Assembly: GCF_021462225.1 (NCBI RefSeq)
Contig: NC_061811.1
Span: forward strand, 23,497,163 to 23,561,162
Source: Girardinichthys multiradiatus
Taxonomy: Eukaryota > Chordata > Actinopteri > Cyprinodontiformes > Goodeidae
Reading direction: 5' to 3'
Length of the DNA: 64,000 bases
The notes beneath the pieces are model-generated. The model worked only from the letters and a program-made list of their open reading frames with translations, did not search any database and had not been told where the DNA came from. The translations under genes and the position numbers were made by a program. Below, piece by piece: positions 13,701 to 26,089 of the stretch. Positions within the stretch are counted from its first letter, which is position 1. Each line of letters starts with the position of its first letter.

Positions 13701-16700
13701 TCCCCCTCTTCGTAGACTTAGGCCCTCTCTTTTTTGCTCCTGACTCATTTTTCCTTCATTCCTTATTCCACTAATGTGTGGTCCAGTGGCCTTTCTGATG
13801 CCATGAAATCTCAATGAGCTCCTTACACTTTAGATGCCACATGGTTTATTATCAGGGAGCTGAGGCCGAACTCATCCACTGCACTTCAGTCAGCTATGTT
13901 GGCTACTCGCTCTGATATGCATTAGCTGCTGTAGGAATTGCACAGCTCACAGTTTTATCGCAGTATTGGACAGCCAACAAATTGGTACTCCAGTGCAAAT
14001 ATCAAGCCACTCCTTTTAGAGCTAAATACAGAGTCTCTCTCTGCCCACCAGCCCTCATCTTGGACCTTTTTAGGTGGCAAAAACAAGACACTTCAGAGGC
14101 CTTTTTTTTTTATCTCACAGATAAGGAAATGACTCGATGCAGCGGACATTAAGTGTAGTTTATCTTTTTGGCAGTGCATGCTCCCCTCATCGCTCATCCA
14201 TCTGATCCTGTCTCATACATTTTACTGCCTTACACACATTCAAAGTGTTTCTAATTGGTCAGTGGATGGGCTTGCTGCGGTCCTGTGGTCTCTACTCTCC
14301 TTGATGATGATTTCTGACAGAACTGAACACCAAAGTCCTCAAAAGCATGTTTTCAGCCAGCTTCATACTATTAGTGATTACCCTCAACATAATGTGGACT
14401 GTTCTGGCAATAATAAACTCATCTTCACCCAAATAACAACTTGCATGTTATTACCCCTTTTCCCACAGCGGTCAGACCATAGGGCCCCATAAAATGATTC
14501 AGCTATCAACCAAACTTTTAATCTTTCCTAATCAACTAACCATTGCCAAATAGTCCCATCTAATCTTTGTCACAGACTCAATTCAGTTTGGTTTATTTAC
14601 ATAGCCACAATTCACAACAAATGTGATCTGAATGCTGTTCACAAGATAAACGAGTCTAAATGGGTCACATAAGCACATAATTTGATGTAAAAGCAAACTG
14701 GGGCCGCCATGGTGGGACATTTGATGTGCATCAAGTCTCTGCTACTAGCACACGTTGGACTGGCCCGCTTAGGTGTGCCATGATAGAACAGATCTTTGGA
14801 CTTTGTGCAGCTCAGGAGTGGTTGGAGGACAGTGCCCAGACATGTCTGGGGTAAGCTGTTGTAAATACCACCCACCACTCATTTTTAGGGTGTTTTAAAA
14901 CTACATTTAGCAAGCTCAAAGCAGCATGTCTGTTGACTGAGTTTTTATGTAAATACCCATGGTACCATGGTATTTATACTCTAGATATGGGTTGGTATGA
15001 GATTGTTATGGCATGATAACCTGATTTTGGAACCGAAGATGTCCTGTACAAATTTTTTCCACCTTTTGTGTGGTTCTTCCGAGCCAGCTTTATTTATGAA
15101 AGCTCAGATGTGTGCAGGACATGACCTTGATTGGTGATTTATGAACCGTCAGAGGCAGCTTAAAGACGGGCTCGTCTTTGGAGCTCTATTAAGAAACAAA
15201 TTTGTGAAGGAGGCAGACGCAACTCAGCTTTGACCCTCCCTTTTGAAAATGACAGAAACTGGGGAGCACGTTTTTACTGCCTCAATTTGTTTTAATTTAA
15301 ATGATTCTTGTGTTGATTTAGGTTTGAGAATTCATAATCACATATTTTTTTTATCCAAACTGATACAGAGGTCGTGTCTTCTTCCACCACTTTTTATCAC
15401 TAGTGCTTTATCACCTCATCATATCTCACCTCTTGTCCAACATTTCAATGTGGTCTCCAAGCACATGCTGTTTTAAGAAACCTGTAAGAGAAGAACAGGA
15501 CAACTGATAAAAATGTTGTCTAATGCTTTAATGTTTAAAGCTTAAAGTGCTTTTTTCACAGATATTCTTATTTATTATTCCCTGAAACATATTTAAATGG
15601 AACTCTCCCACAGTCCTTTAATGACAGCAATAAAAATACAACAAATTAGCTTACTGTGCTTTTTTACACGACTTTAGCTTGCGATTCATTCATGTTAGGG
15701 ACACAGATACCTCTTAATGGTTCACTCATAGAGACATAATGGGATCACTGTGGTCTACCGGTGACTTCACCCTTACAAGTCGTGCTCCTCTTCCTCTTCT
15801 CTGATCCCGCATCTCTCCTCCTGGCAATCTGCTGCCATGGCAACCACAAGGCATACAGCTGACCATATGATGAGCTGACCCTGGCTTTGACAGAAGAATC
15901 CTTCCTGCTGATACACACTGGCACGCTCGCATACAAGATCACACACTTTGACAGGGAAGCACACAGGGCACGCACACACACCAACAGTTCTGGGAACACA
16001 CATGGACACACAAAGGGTAGCTACTCGTCCACGTGCTCCGTCATGTCACAGCATAGCCCAGGAAGGCAGCTCTCAGCACTGCCACGTCTACAGGCTACCA
16101 CGCTGGTGCATGTCTTCCACAGCTCTGTCCTCATTGGTACAGGCTCCTTCTTTTTCATATGATCCTTTATTTTTCCAGCTTCTAGCTGTTTACTTCTTTT
16201 CCGAACTATGCATTCATTTTTGGAATAATGTCTACGCTAGGCTGGTTTGCACTGTTAAATTTCTGTACTCTACACAGCAGCTCCCATAAGCCCCCTTTTC
16301 CCCTTTTTGTATATTCATGAAACTCATCATGCACATTGAAAGGATTATTTCTCTTAATCTGCTGAGTTATTCAGGTGGATTCCTTATTCCACACTTTAGG
16401 CTGCATTTCCATACATACAAAAACAGTCCTTGTTTTTGTAAACGCTCCATCATAACTATGAGTTATATCATTTATCAACCTGGCATGTTCTTCAGCGACT
16501 GAAAATCAAAACCATTGTCTACTATTTCTGCTTGAAATTGTGTGATGTGCATTGCATTCGACATTAAGGTAGAATACAGTAGAGTAGGTGGAATATAGAT
16601 TTTGTGCAGCTTAACTTTTGGCTCATTGTGTGTTCACATTCAAGGCTTTCTGTCTTTGCTTTAGAAAAATGTGTTTTGCATATTTTTTATAGATGATATA

Positions 16701-19700
16701 GTGCTTTGGTACAGTATTGATATCCCTTAAACATTCTCATATGTTTTATGTTGCGACCACTATTTATTCGAGTTTAATGCAATACACAGTTGCACTTTAG
16801 TGGGAAAAGACAGGAGCAGCTCCAGGTTTATATTCACCGAATCATCCATTCATTTCATACACACGTGTACACACACAAACCTCTTCATATCCCTTTATCA
16901 GTTTGTTTTATTGGTAGTTAAGTATTTTCATTGATGGTGGAGATAAATATTCATAAAAAACTCAAATTTTACATGTAATTAAATTAAATCTCAGCCTCTG
17001 ACCAACTTGTATTAACAGTGATTTTCACAAATTGTGATGCTTGTACCCATGTGTTCTTAGCTGACTCTTAGGAAATTGGACAGATTACTGATCAAATTTG
17101 TATTTCTTATTAATTGGAGTTATACAAACATTAATTAGACTGAGTACAACATGGAAAAAATACTTTAAATCGCCAGTTGCCAAATTAAATACATCCACCT
17201 GGCATGTAGAAATTGAGACATTGTCGGTCTGAAATGTGCATCATCCAATCACATCTTCATGGGGATTTTTTTTAGGGGTATTGGGGCAATGTGTTTGCTA
17301 CCAGTGAAGGCTTCAAGTCTTCTTATTCTTATTTATCAGACCCATTTATATTTACTGTGTCAATTTTAGCAGAAAAACAGCCTGACCTTCAGTTTCATAG
17401 CAAAGCCTTCAGTTTGTTAGATGTAGTCGACTTAGCAGTAGTTTCTGACCAGCTTTGGGTCTGAGAGCTGCAGGAAGCAGAGAAACTATGTACTTCAGAA
17501 CAAGTATCCCATGACAAAAAAAGATTTATTTGTAGCCATTTTAAAAATTTCTTTAACCTGCTCACTTTAGCCCAGGTTTCATGAAAGAAATTAGCCAAAT
17601 TCTGATAACAGGTGAAAATAAATAGGCAGTTTTGATCTAAAATATGTGCAAGAAGCCGCACTGAATTTTAAACATTAGTACTGGTAAAAGAAAAATCTCA
17701 GTTGGTCGTCATCTATGTTACAGAGACTCAATATAATATACATTTAAAACAGATATGGTAATACTTTTCCAGGGGGCTGTATTTAGATTTTATTTTGGAT
17801 TCTTAGACAGCAGAGTACATAAACGTGTTGACTGTTAAAACAAGATTTTTTTCTCTTACTAGAGAAATGTATCCTCTGTCCCTCCTAATCTCTTAATTCC
17901 CTCAGATGGCAAGAAAAAGTAACCTAAATCTGCCCCTTACTCTGCTCTCCCACTTCTGCCTCTTTCTCTCCTCTGGTTATCTTCCCTCTTGCCTCCCATT
18001 CCTTTATTTTTCTTTCAGCTTCTAAATTTGTCCCACTCACCTAGTCCTGCTTATCTTATCTTACCTTAAACCTTCCCTCCTCCCACGCTACACTGCCTAT
18101 TTCTTTTCCATCTTTACTGTATTCCTTAACCCCGATGTAGGTTTTTGTTTTTGTCCCTACACATGATCTGGGAATTTCACAGTTTCCTTCCCCTCCCACC
18201 CCTGTCTCTTTGAAAAATGTTTCTCCTTCTTGTCAAATCAATTCTCAGCTGTTTTTTTTTTTTTTTTTACTCCTCCCTCCACAGGGATGTGAGGCGTCTT
18301 GTGGTAGCCATGTCAAGAGCCAGATTGGGTCTGTACATCTTTGCCCGGGTGTCACTGTTTGAGAACTGCTTCGAGCTGACTCCTGCCTTCAAGCAACTCA
18401 CTGCCAGACCGCTGCAGCTGCACATCAGACCACACGAGTACTACAGCCAGGAACAGCCTGTACGTACACCTACATGCATCTTCTAGACTCTGGATAAATT
18501 TTACCCTCATATTGTGTTTACCTTCTTTATCATGTGTCAAGCAAACACTCTAAGGTCCATGTCAGTCCCTTCTTCCTTACATAATTTCTCCATCTTATTC
18601 CACTTGGTACTTACTGCTGTTTTACACATAGAGACTAATCTGTTAACAGCAGTCTGTAGGGGCCTTTAGTGAGTATGGGAAACACAAGCCTGGCTATAAT
18701 TAACCCCCAAAGATCCGATGATAAAACCTTGGACCAGGCCAGCATGACACGGCTGTTGTCTGGTCACTGCATCTCACTGGCTGTGGCAACAGGGCAGTCT
18801 AAAATACCCCACAGTCCCTGACACTCTCTCTGACTCTCGAGTGTTCATCCCCATGAGGGACAGCTCTTTTGGGCACACACATGCGGCCCCTGCTTTGCCC
18901 GTCCATCTACGGTTGGTAAACCTTTGCTGCTAACACGCACATGCAAATTCTGTCTGACACCTACGACAAGAAGGATCACAAGTAATTTACTCTGACTAAA
19001 TTGTTTGTATGAGTATTTACATACAGTGGTATAACAGTGTATTCACATCTTACAGATACATAAATCAGTTTTACCAGAATTTCACTTATTAAAGGGAAAA
19101 AAGCAATTTAAACCAACCTGGTCAGATGGGAACAACTAATTGTCGTCTTTATTAAATCATGAATTAACTGTGATTTATCGAGCTGACGTTCATTTCTTAA
19201 TACACTTACTGCTCCGAACTGGAGACATTCAAGAACTGATGAGAACTGAAATCACTGACATCTATTAGTCTGGAAAAAGTTCCAAAATAATGTCTAAGTA
19301 TTTGGAACAACAGGGAGCTGCAATAATATTATATATAAACCAAGAGTGCATGAAACAGTGGTGAACCTTCCCAGTGCTGGCCAGCCTACCAAAATTACTC
19401 TAAGAACACACTGACGACTCATCCAGTAGGCCTCAAAGAACCAAGAACATCTCAAGCACTGTAAGCAAAGAAAGAATAAAAATACCCTGAATGGTGATCA
19501 AATGCTTAATGGCAGCTTCTTCCACACAGAGCCAGGTTGGTTGGATAGCTTTTTTGTTTAATAGCTGAAATCATTTGAAAATTGCCTTTTGTATTTACTC
19601 TGGTTATTTTTATCTGAAATTAAAATTGAATCTGTGATCTGAAACAGTTAATTGTGACAAAAAAACAAATACAGAAAAAATCTGTGAGGGAGAAGTTTGT

Positions 19701-21807
19701 TTTTCAAGGTACCCTTCATATTAGTGAAGCAATATGTTTTAAGTTTTTCCCGACAGAGAATCCAAAAACATTTAAGTTGTAGTTCTAAGGTGTCCTGACT
19801 TATTAACTTTGACATGATGCCAGCAGTATTTCAGTGAGCATCTTCTCTGTTAACGAAGCAAAGATCTATCATCAGATAAAATATTCTGATCGTCTCACTC
19901 TGCAGTTTAGGCTGCAAGAGATGGTCTGCATACTAATGTTGATGAATTACTGACTCTGCATTCTGCACTTGGTTTCATTAGCCTGTGAGAAGTGGAAGCT
20001 GGAAGGAACATTTGTGTTCAGGCATAAAATGTAATTTCCTGACTGATTTTGTTGTAAATCCATGGAACCTCCAGTGGTGCCTTCGTGAATGATCTCTTAA
20101 CAAGAGTGAGAAAGCTTTAGACTTTTATTTCTGTCATTACTATTCTGGATCATGAAATTGTCTTTTTTTTCCCCTTTAGAGAGATGAGAAGCCTGATCAA
20201 ATCATTAAGGACATGCCAGAGATGACAAACTTTGTGTACAACATGTACATGCACATGATGCAGACCTCCCAGAAGTACAGACAGGTAAACACATTTTATT
20301 GAACATACAAAGACAGATCTCTGGCCGAACATACAGCCAGGGCTAGAACTGGGACGTCAAATTCCAGTCTTCAAGGGCAGGTTTCCTGCAACTTTTAGAT
20401 ATGTCCCTGGTCCAACCCAACTGAATCAAATACTTCTACAGCGTGCTGTTTACTTCTGTGAAGTCCCACTAATAACCTAAGTCATGCAGGAAACCATCCC
20501 TCCCGAACTGATGTTTAACACCTGTGGTTTAGATCATAGCATATTTGTGTGTAACAATGGCTCAGTCAAAGTGTTGTGTAAGACTTCAAACCTTCGGTTC
20601 ACAGACACATTCCATCAAATTTTAATGAGATTAGGCATGTTTGCAAAGAACAATGGGGAGAAATGTCAGTGTGTAGATGTGCAATGCTGGTACATACATA
20701 CTCCAAAATGTTTTTTAGCTGGAATTTGTGCCAAAGGTGGTTCTAAAAAAAGAAAATTGAGTCAGAGGGGCTGAATACAAATGCATGCAACAATTTTCTG
20801 ATTATTTGTAAAAAGGTCTAAAAGGTATGTGTCACTTTCTCTGCATTTCACAATGATGCACTAATTTGTGTTGGCCTATCATGAAATCACAATAAAATAC
20901 AATGACGTTTGTGGTTGCGACATGACTAACTGTGAAAAAGTGATGCTACTACTTTTGCATGACATCTGTTGCTTTATTACTTTTAAGCTCCAAAATATAA
21001 GGTAGGAGCCAAAACAGGTCAATGTAATAATGTAATTGTGCATTTAGAGAATGTTCCACAAGTCAAGTGTCTTCAGCAAACCTCAAATGTACATGAATCA
21101 TACATTTAATGTCATTTTCTAAATAAAACGAAAAATATTTGACCAAAACTGTTCAAAATAATAAAAAACAGAGACCATTATAACTTTACACCTTTAGCCT
21201 TACAAACGTATGTTTCTTAAAGCATTCACATACATTTTTAAACATTTTGATAATTTAGATAACCCTACTGAGGTATATTTTTTGTAAATCCATGAAGCTC
21301 TCCGACATCGTATTTTGTATACCTGTTAGAGCATCCTGAGTGCCAATAACACCTCTTTTCAACAATTAAATAGCATTTACGCTTATTTCTAAAATAAGTG
21401 AAGTTCAGACATTATCTCCAATATAAAATCTGTAAAAGAAAATATTATTAAACTGCTTCATGAGATTTTTTTCTAATTCTGATAAATATTTTTCTTTATA
21501 TTGCCAAAAATAATTTGGAAATATATTTCTTTTGTTTCTTTGGTTTTCTCAGCAGCAACAGCAAAAACTGGCTCCGCCTCCAGAAGAAACCCAGAAAGAC
21601 GCTGCAGTCGATCCAGCGCGGGGTAGCTCAGAGGAACCACAGCCAGAAACTCCCATGGAGCAGGAAAACCCAGGAGAGGCAAGCTCCGAGCCAAACACGG
21701 AGAACGCCAAGGAAGAGGGGGGCCAGGATGCAGTTGACCACGCTAAGATGCCAGAGCATCCAGGCAGAGACAGCGACAGTGAAGAAGAGGAGGAGCAAGA
21801 GCAGTAG
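4560..21807 (+). CDS. aqr: aquarius intron-binding spliceosomal helicase, last five coding exons
   Basis: Coding exons: 4560-4730, 13170-13255, 18285-18459, 20180-20284 and 21553-21807 (stop TAG at 21805-21807). All have GT-AG borders and compatible phases. The peptides match the C-terminal SF1 helicase domain of AQR (IBP160): [15 protein letters not shown] and [10 protein letters not shown] (motif IV area), [14 protein letters not shown] (motif V), [20 protein letters not shown] (motif VI), then an [12 protein letters not shown] segment and a divergent acidic tail ending [12 protein letters not shown]. By family knowledge AQR binds intronic RNA upstream of the branch point, is part of the intron-binding complex, and acts in the nucleus during splicing and intronic snoRNP assembly. 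The N-terminal armadillo-like and beta-barrel regions are outside the window. The identification is secure; the tail is poorly conserved and its exact start depends on a tandem acceptor. Confidence 0.96.
5463..5510. repeat. 21-bp perfect hairpin made of Tc1 terminal-repeat sequence
   Basis: Arms at 5463-5483 and 5490-5510 are exact reverse complements over 21 nt with a 6-nt loop (catcta). Each arm contains GTTGAAACCAGAT, the core of the terminal repeat also seen at 56754 (CAGTTGAAACCAGATATTT). The hairpin sits at the end of a Tc1 relic. Confidence 0.9.
5490..5770 (-). mobile_element. Tc1-like transposon relic
   Basis: The left part resembles a Tc1 terminal repeat (GTTGAAACCAGAT then ATTTACATGCACTGCATAAA). 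Read on the minus strand, about 5615-5705 encodes [20 protein letters not shown] then SPIENMW, the Tc1 transposase block with the third catalytic residue E. The rest of the transposase is missing or unrecognisable. The right limit is approximate. Confidence 0.8.
9440..9555 (+). repeat. Retroposon 3' tail (LINE/SINE type)
   Basis: The segment GTGAAGTGCCTTGAGACAAC through GGCGCTATATACATAA ends in a TGAATTGAATTGAA short repeat. This is the common 3' end of a family of fish retroposons. Only the tail is present, typical of 5'-truncated insertion. A degenerate reverse copy occurs at about 14580-14640. Confidence 0.7.
13170..13255 (+). CDS. aqr: aqr exon (helicase motif V)
   Basis: 86 bp, phase 0 in and phase 2 out; acceptor TGTGTGCAG, donor CTAAG/GTGATT. 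It encodes [20 protein letters not shown] and [18 protein letters not shown] is the SF1 motif V region. Confidence 0.95.
13256..18284 (+). other. aqr: aqr intron
   Basis: About 5 kb. It contains a degenerate reverse retroposon tail at 14580-14640, a CA-rich stretch near 15970-16010, and a C/T-rich zone from about 17870 to 18280 ending in an 18-T run before the acceptor. No exon recognised. Confidence 0.8.
18285..18459 (+). CDS. aqr: aqr exon (helicase motif VI)
   Basis: 175 bp. The first base completes the Arg codon begun in the previous exon; acceptor CTCCACAG, donor CAGCCT/GTACGT. It encodes [20 protein letters not shown] and then a region ending [13 protein letters not shown] is helicase motif VI with its arginine finger position. 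Confidence 0.95.
19060..19690. mobile_element. Degenerate Tc1-like relic
   Basis: Segments at about 19060-19140 and 19580-19690 resemble the two ends of a Tc1-like family that recurs at 32920-33290 (shared text includes aagggaaaaaagc and the double hit of CCAACCTGGTC/CCGACCTGGTC). The middle keeps weak similarity to transposase DNA. No open frame survives. Boundaries are approximate. Confidence 0.55.
20180..20284 (+). CDS. aqr: aqr exon
   Basis: 105 bp, 35 codons, phase 0 at both ends; acceptor TTTCCCCTTTAG, donor AGACAG/GTAAAC. It encodes [20 protein letters not shown] and then [15 protein letters not shown], matching the conserved segment after the AQR helicase core. Confidence 0.93.
20340..20520. 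repeat. Possible hAT-type MITE, degenerate
   Basis: The stretch resembles the element at 37499-37715: ATTCCAGTCTTCAAGG near the left, CCAACCCAACTGAATCAAAT and CCCTCCCGAACTG to the right. No clear target duplication was found, so this is tentative. Confidence 0.35.
20560..20950 (+). mobile_element. Tc1-like relic, right end
   Basis: Contains GGGGCTGAATACAAATGCA, GTGTTGGCCTATCATGAAAT and CAATAAAATACAATGACGTT followed by GTGGTTGCGACATGAC, the right-end terminal repeat of the commonest Tc1 family in this window (compare 46390-46570). It lies in the aqr intron just after the exon ending 20284. Confidence 0.7.
21553..21807 (+). CDS. aqr: aqr last exon, acidic C-terminal tail
   Basis: 84 codons and TAG. 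The acceptor is TTTTCTCAG, with a second CAG immediately after (NAGNAG). The peptide begins QQQQQ-like ([12 protein letters not shown]), is rich in P/E/G/Q and ends [12 protein letters not shown]. The equivalent human tail is also low-complexity and differs in sequence. It probably has no fixed fold. Confidence 0.9.
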   Translation, partial: QQQQKLAPPPEETQKDAAVDPARGSSEEPQPETPMEQENPGEASSEPNTENAKEEGGQDAVDHAKMPEHPGRDSDSEEEEEQEQ

Positions 21808-22944
21808 AGGATCCTTTATTGGACTACTACACGGGGAGAAACTGTATTCTCCATTTTTTTTTAAAAAGTGATGTCATTGATACTGAATCTGTTTACTGCT
21901 TAATGGAGATCCTTTTGATGTGTTCCTATTTTCTTTTTTTTTTTTAACAGCAGATGATCTTTTGTAGCCATTGGTACTTTATTAAAAAAGAAAAACTGAA
22001 ATCTTTTTATTTAAGGAAATCTTTTTATTTAAGGAAGCGGCATGTTTCCTTATATGCAGCTGCCAAAGCTGATAATGCACTTTGTCTCCAAACATAATCA
22101 TCATCGCACTCTCACTCTATTAGATAACCTCTTTGACATGATACATCCATCCATTCATGGTAAGATTAACTCTGCTGTGACTGGTTCAACCCATACCAGC
22201 AATACAGGTTGCTACTAAGCTGCATTTGTAGGTCAGCCACTTCACCCAAGAGCCCATGTGGATGCTGGGGGATTTTGCCCTGTCCTATAAAGGTACAGTC
22301 ATTCAACCAGCAACATTAAATCCTTCACCATTCATATATCTGTGTGGAGTACTGAAGAAACACGGCTCCAGGAGCCACTGATATAAGGGATAAGATTTAA
22401 TTTTCATGTTAAAATCAAGAGAGATATCCTTAATCCAGGTTTAAAGCAGTACTCTGTAATTTAAACATAATGAATTATGATTAAGAGTTTAACAGGGTCC
22501 ACAATCCTGCAGGCGAAAACACAGACTGGAAATTTATTCATTATCATGCACGAGAGGTTGGTCGTCGTTACATCATACCTCAGGCTGCCTGATAGAGCAG
22601 CAGGTCAGCCGCACAGCTGCTTGTGCCTGGGCCAGTTCAGGGACCTGCTAGAGAACGTGTTGATGGATGTGGAGAGACACATTTTCTGCAGTCAAGTGTA
22701 AAGCCGTGAAATTTCTTTTCTCCAGTTTATTTTTATTTTGTTCCTCTATATTGTGTAAACTCAGGGCAGTTGAGTTTAAGGTTCACAGGAGTGTTTTGGA
22801 GCAGTAGGTTGGGCTTTCTGTTTGCTGAGGTAAGGACTGGAACGATGGTTTAGATTACAAATATTTTGGGTTGTATAGTTGAGGGACTACCATATGAAAC
22901 CGATTTTACTTTAACCTTTATTTTATGCAGATTATTTGAATTTC
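21808..22944 (+). other. aqr 3' UTR and intergenic DNA
   Basis: A candidate poly(A) signal ATTAAA lies at 21981-21986, followed by a short direct duplication of AAATCTTTTTATTTAAGG (around 22000-22036). Beyond that I see no gene. Confidence 0.5.
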
Positions 22945-23735
22945 TCTTTAAATACATACAATGCCTTGCTAAAAAATTCATAGATGTAAAACTTTTTCCA
23001 CCATAGATTTCTTTGTACTTTATTGGGAATTCATGTAATAAACCAGCACAAGGTAGTACATGATTGTGAAGTGGAAGACTAAAGACTAGAAGATTTCATT
23101 GTTATATATAGGATGGATGGTACAAAGATAATGCTGGAGCTCTGACAGAGCGTCCATGGGGTTCTTGGTCACCTCCCTGAGTAAGGCCCTTCTCTCCCAA
23201 TCGCTCAGTTTAGACGGCTGGCCAGCTTAATGATGATTCCCGGTTGGTCCCAAACTTCTTCCATTTACGAATGATGGAGGCCACTGTGCTCATCAGGACC
23301 TTCAAAGTAGCAGAGACGTTTTTTATATTCTTCCCTAGGTATGCGTCTCAAGATAATCCTGTCTCAGAGGGCTACAGACAATCCCTTTGACTTCATGCTT
23401 AGTGTTTGTGCTTTGACGTGCACTGTCAACTGTGGGACCTTATATTTACAGTTGTGTGCCTTTTCTGATTATGCCCAATCAACTGGATTTAGCACAGGTA
23501 AATCCAGTTAGGCAGTAGAAACATATCAAGAATAATCATACGTAAATGTTCTTTCTTAGTTTTCTATTTTTAGTAAATTTGCAACAAACAAAACTTTTTT
23601 TCTATTGTCATAATGGGGTATTGTGTGCAAAATTTTGAGGAAAGAGATTAATTTGATACCATTCGTAATAAGGCTGTAACATAACTAAATGTGGAAAAAG
23701 TGCAACGCATACTTTCCGGACGCACACTATATATA
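22945..23735 (-). mobile_element. Composite Tc1-like relic
   Basis: The left end carries terminal-repeat text of one Tc1 family (CAATGCCTTGCTAAAAAATT, TTATTGGGAATTCATGTAAT). The main part, about 23130-23440, is minus-strand Tc1 N-terminal transposase DNA (GGTCACCTCCCTGAGTAAGG, AACTTCTTCCATTTACGAAT). The right end is another Tc1 terminal repeat (TAATGGGGTATTGTGTGC to TACTTTCCGGACGCAC). Most of the catalytic domain is deleted. A small stem AACTGGATTT/AAATCCAGTT lies at about 23480-23508. Confidence 0.75.
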
Positions 23736-25394
23736 AATGCATATATAATATGAAAAATTGTATACTTTTGTAAGCCACTGCATCAAATCAAAGGTTCGAG
23801 ACATCTCGCTATATCACCAAAGAGCTGAAAATCTCATGACACCACGCATATGTTTCTCCTGAATCACATGAATGCCTGCATTGTGCAACATCCTCCCTCT
23901 GTTCAGACTTCCTGTTAGCTTTCAGCTTTCTCCCAACTAACTGGTGGGAAGTGGCTACTGCTTACATACGTCTTCCCTAGAAGTCTGAAGAAGGATCTGG
24001 GAGAGTTTTGTCCAATCAAGAAGGAAAGCAGCAGCTCAGTTCCTCCAGAACCTTTTTTCTGCTGAAGGTGAACATGTCTTTTGTACTCACAGGACAGGTA
24101 CTCACTAGGCTACAGCTATTTTTGCAAAGCTGACACACTAACCTTTGCTTAGAGAAAATATTTCACTAACCGCATGGTATATAACTCGTAAGTAGACTGA
24201 TTATTGCCATGCTTTTTGTGGACCAACTTAAAATTGAAAATGTCTTAGTTTTAATGTTTTCTAAGGAATATTTTTTTTTAAAGATCATTCAGTTAAATTA
24301 AAGAGATTGCAGTAAACTTAACATGTAAATTTAACGTGTAAATTTAACCTATATTTACAAATATAAATATAGTTTACATTTTATATTTAAACTCTGAACA
24401 ATATTCTGTAATTTCATGCACAATTCTTCTGTCCTTAAAAGAATTGTAATTTTGTGAAATATCTGTGCGTGTTTTCCCTGTTTTTACTGTGCGGGCGTTT
24501 ACCAAGAGCACGAGATCCACCATGAGACACGCTCGTGCAAGAATGTGTAATTTATTGGCCAACCCTACGTGACAGTGCTGTCAAAACAGGACATTACACA
24601 TTACATAGAGTCAAGGCAGCAGTGCCTGCAGGGCGAGGATCTGACCATTGTGTCTTAAAGCTTTAACAAGCTTAAAGAATCAGGCTGACAGCACACAATA
24701 CTTTCGCAGTCATAAAACCATCAGTTCTACTATCTCAACTTCAAGGCTGGGCCTCGGACTATATTTTTCTGGTGGACTTTATCGCAGGAAGTATTTAAAG
24801 TCACACTCCTTGTTTAAAAACCCTAACTAAGTTTAAAAAGGGAAAGTTGAGACCTGGCAGAGTTTACCAAGGGAAACATTTTAACTGCAGGTGATTCAGC
24901 AGGCTCAAAATAACAGCACATAAAACTCCTGGCTGCTGTTTATTTGTGCTGACAGTTACGCTTATTATAAAGATTCTGAATGGTGTTTGCTGATCTGCTA
25001 TTAGTCGGTGACTAAAGTGGCAGTGCATCTTCAACACTGTGTCATTCAGTGGTCAGTTGACCTCGACAGGCAGATGGGCATGGTGGTTATCGCTTAAAGC
25101 TGTCAGCATGTCGTTCTTGATAAAGGCAACTGCCTAATCCTGACAACTACTTTTAGATAATCAACAATTCACATCTCATACTGATAATATCTCATCCAGA
25201 TGGAAGAACATTTACTACCTAACCTAAACCCACTTTAAAGCTCGGTGCATGAACTAACAGTCAGAAAATCTTATACTTTAAAAATTAAACACTATATAAA
25301 ATGCTTTTTTTTAATGTTTTTTTTTTTGCAGCCCTATTGAACATTGTTTTTCTTATTTTTTGGGCAGTAAGCTGTCAGGAAAGAGGTGGAGAGA
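23736..25394. other. Intergenic or upstream of the small gene, nothing firm
   Basis: No coding exon is supported. A non-coding first exon of the gene at 27204 may lie somewhere here or further right, since that gene's exon begins with a splice acceptor, but I cannot place it. Confidence 0.4.
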
Positions 25395-25505
25395 GGGAGA
25401 AGACATGTAGCAAAGGTCACCTGGGCTCAAACCCGCGACGGCTGCGCTGAGGACTGAAGCCTCTGAATATGGATCGCTCGTTTTACTGCTGCGACACGGC
25501 CGCGC
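25395..25505 (-). repeat. tRNA-derived SINE head
   Basis: Read on the minus strand, the sequence starts GGGCGCGGCCGTGTCGCAGC and contains a B-box-like GGGTTTGAGCCC, with an A-box-like TGTCGCAGCAGT near the start, so it looks like a tRNA-derived SINE head. It ends in CTTCTCCCTCTCTCC. The copy is degenerate and is not a functional tRNA gene. Confidence 0.6.
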
Positions 25506-26089
25506 CCTATATTAGATGCTTTTGACAAATTATCTAAATATTGATACTGTTACAACTGTTATATTGATAAATTATATGCAGTAGAAAAACTTCTACACAC
25601 CCTTTTTAAAGTGGCAGGTTTTTATGATGTACAAAATGCCAGATAAAGCCTTTCAATTAACTTTAACTAAGTGTATACACTCTTCTATACCAGGGAATGT
25701 GGCTGTGTTCAAAAATGACCACCACATTCTCACCTAACAGTACACACCTGCCATCCTCTAAAGTGCCTCTGATAAATCACACATGAGGTTCAGCTTTTCC
25801 AAGAGGGTCATCTTGACAGTTTATGATTCACGTCTCATAGAAAAAGCTGTGGTCTTCAGATAGCTTACAAAGCTTCAGAGGTATCTCAGTATCAATATGT
25901 ATCAGTCAGAAAAAGTATATAAAAGAATTTCTAGGCATTAGATGTATTAGAACACTGAGACAACAGTCAGCATTAAGTGACAAAACAAACAGGTGCAACA
26001 GTGATATTACCAAGAACATGTTTCTCCAAAGCAGATGAAAAGGTGAAAAGAGAACTCCAAGAGACCTTCAGCAACATCCAATAAGCTTC

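Noticed and set aside
14950..14980. CATGGTACCATG palindrome
   Set aside because: Core is only 12-14 bp, arms are imperfect beyond it; expected by chance in a window of this size.
15726..16289. Cluster of overlapping open frames on both strands
   Set aside because: Mutually overlapping frames in a CA-rich, slightly GC-richer intron segment; no coding signature in any one frame.
25395..25505. Functional tRNA gene on the minus strand
   Set aside because: Only A- and B-box resemblance, no complete cloverleaf and a SINE-type body; same for 30480-30805, 32303-32570 and 62000-62215.
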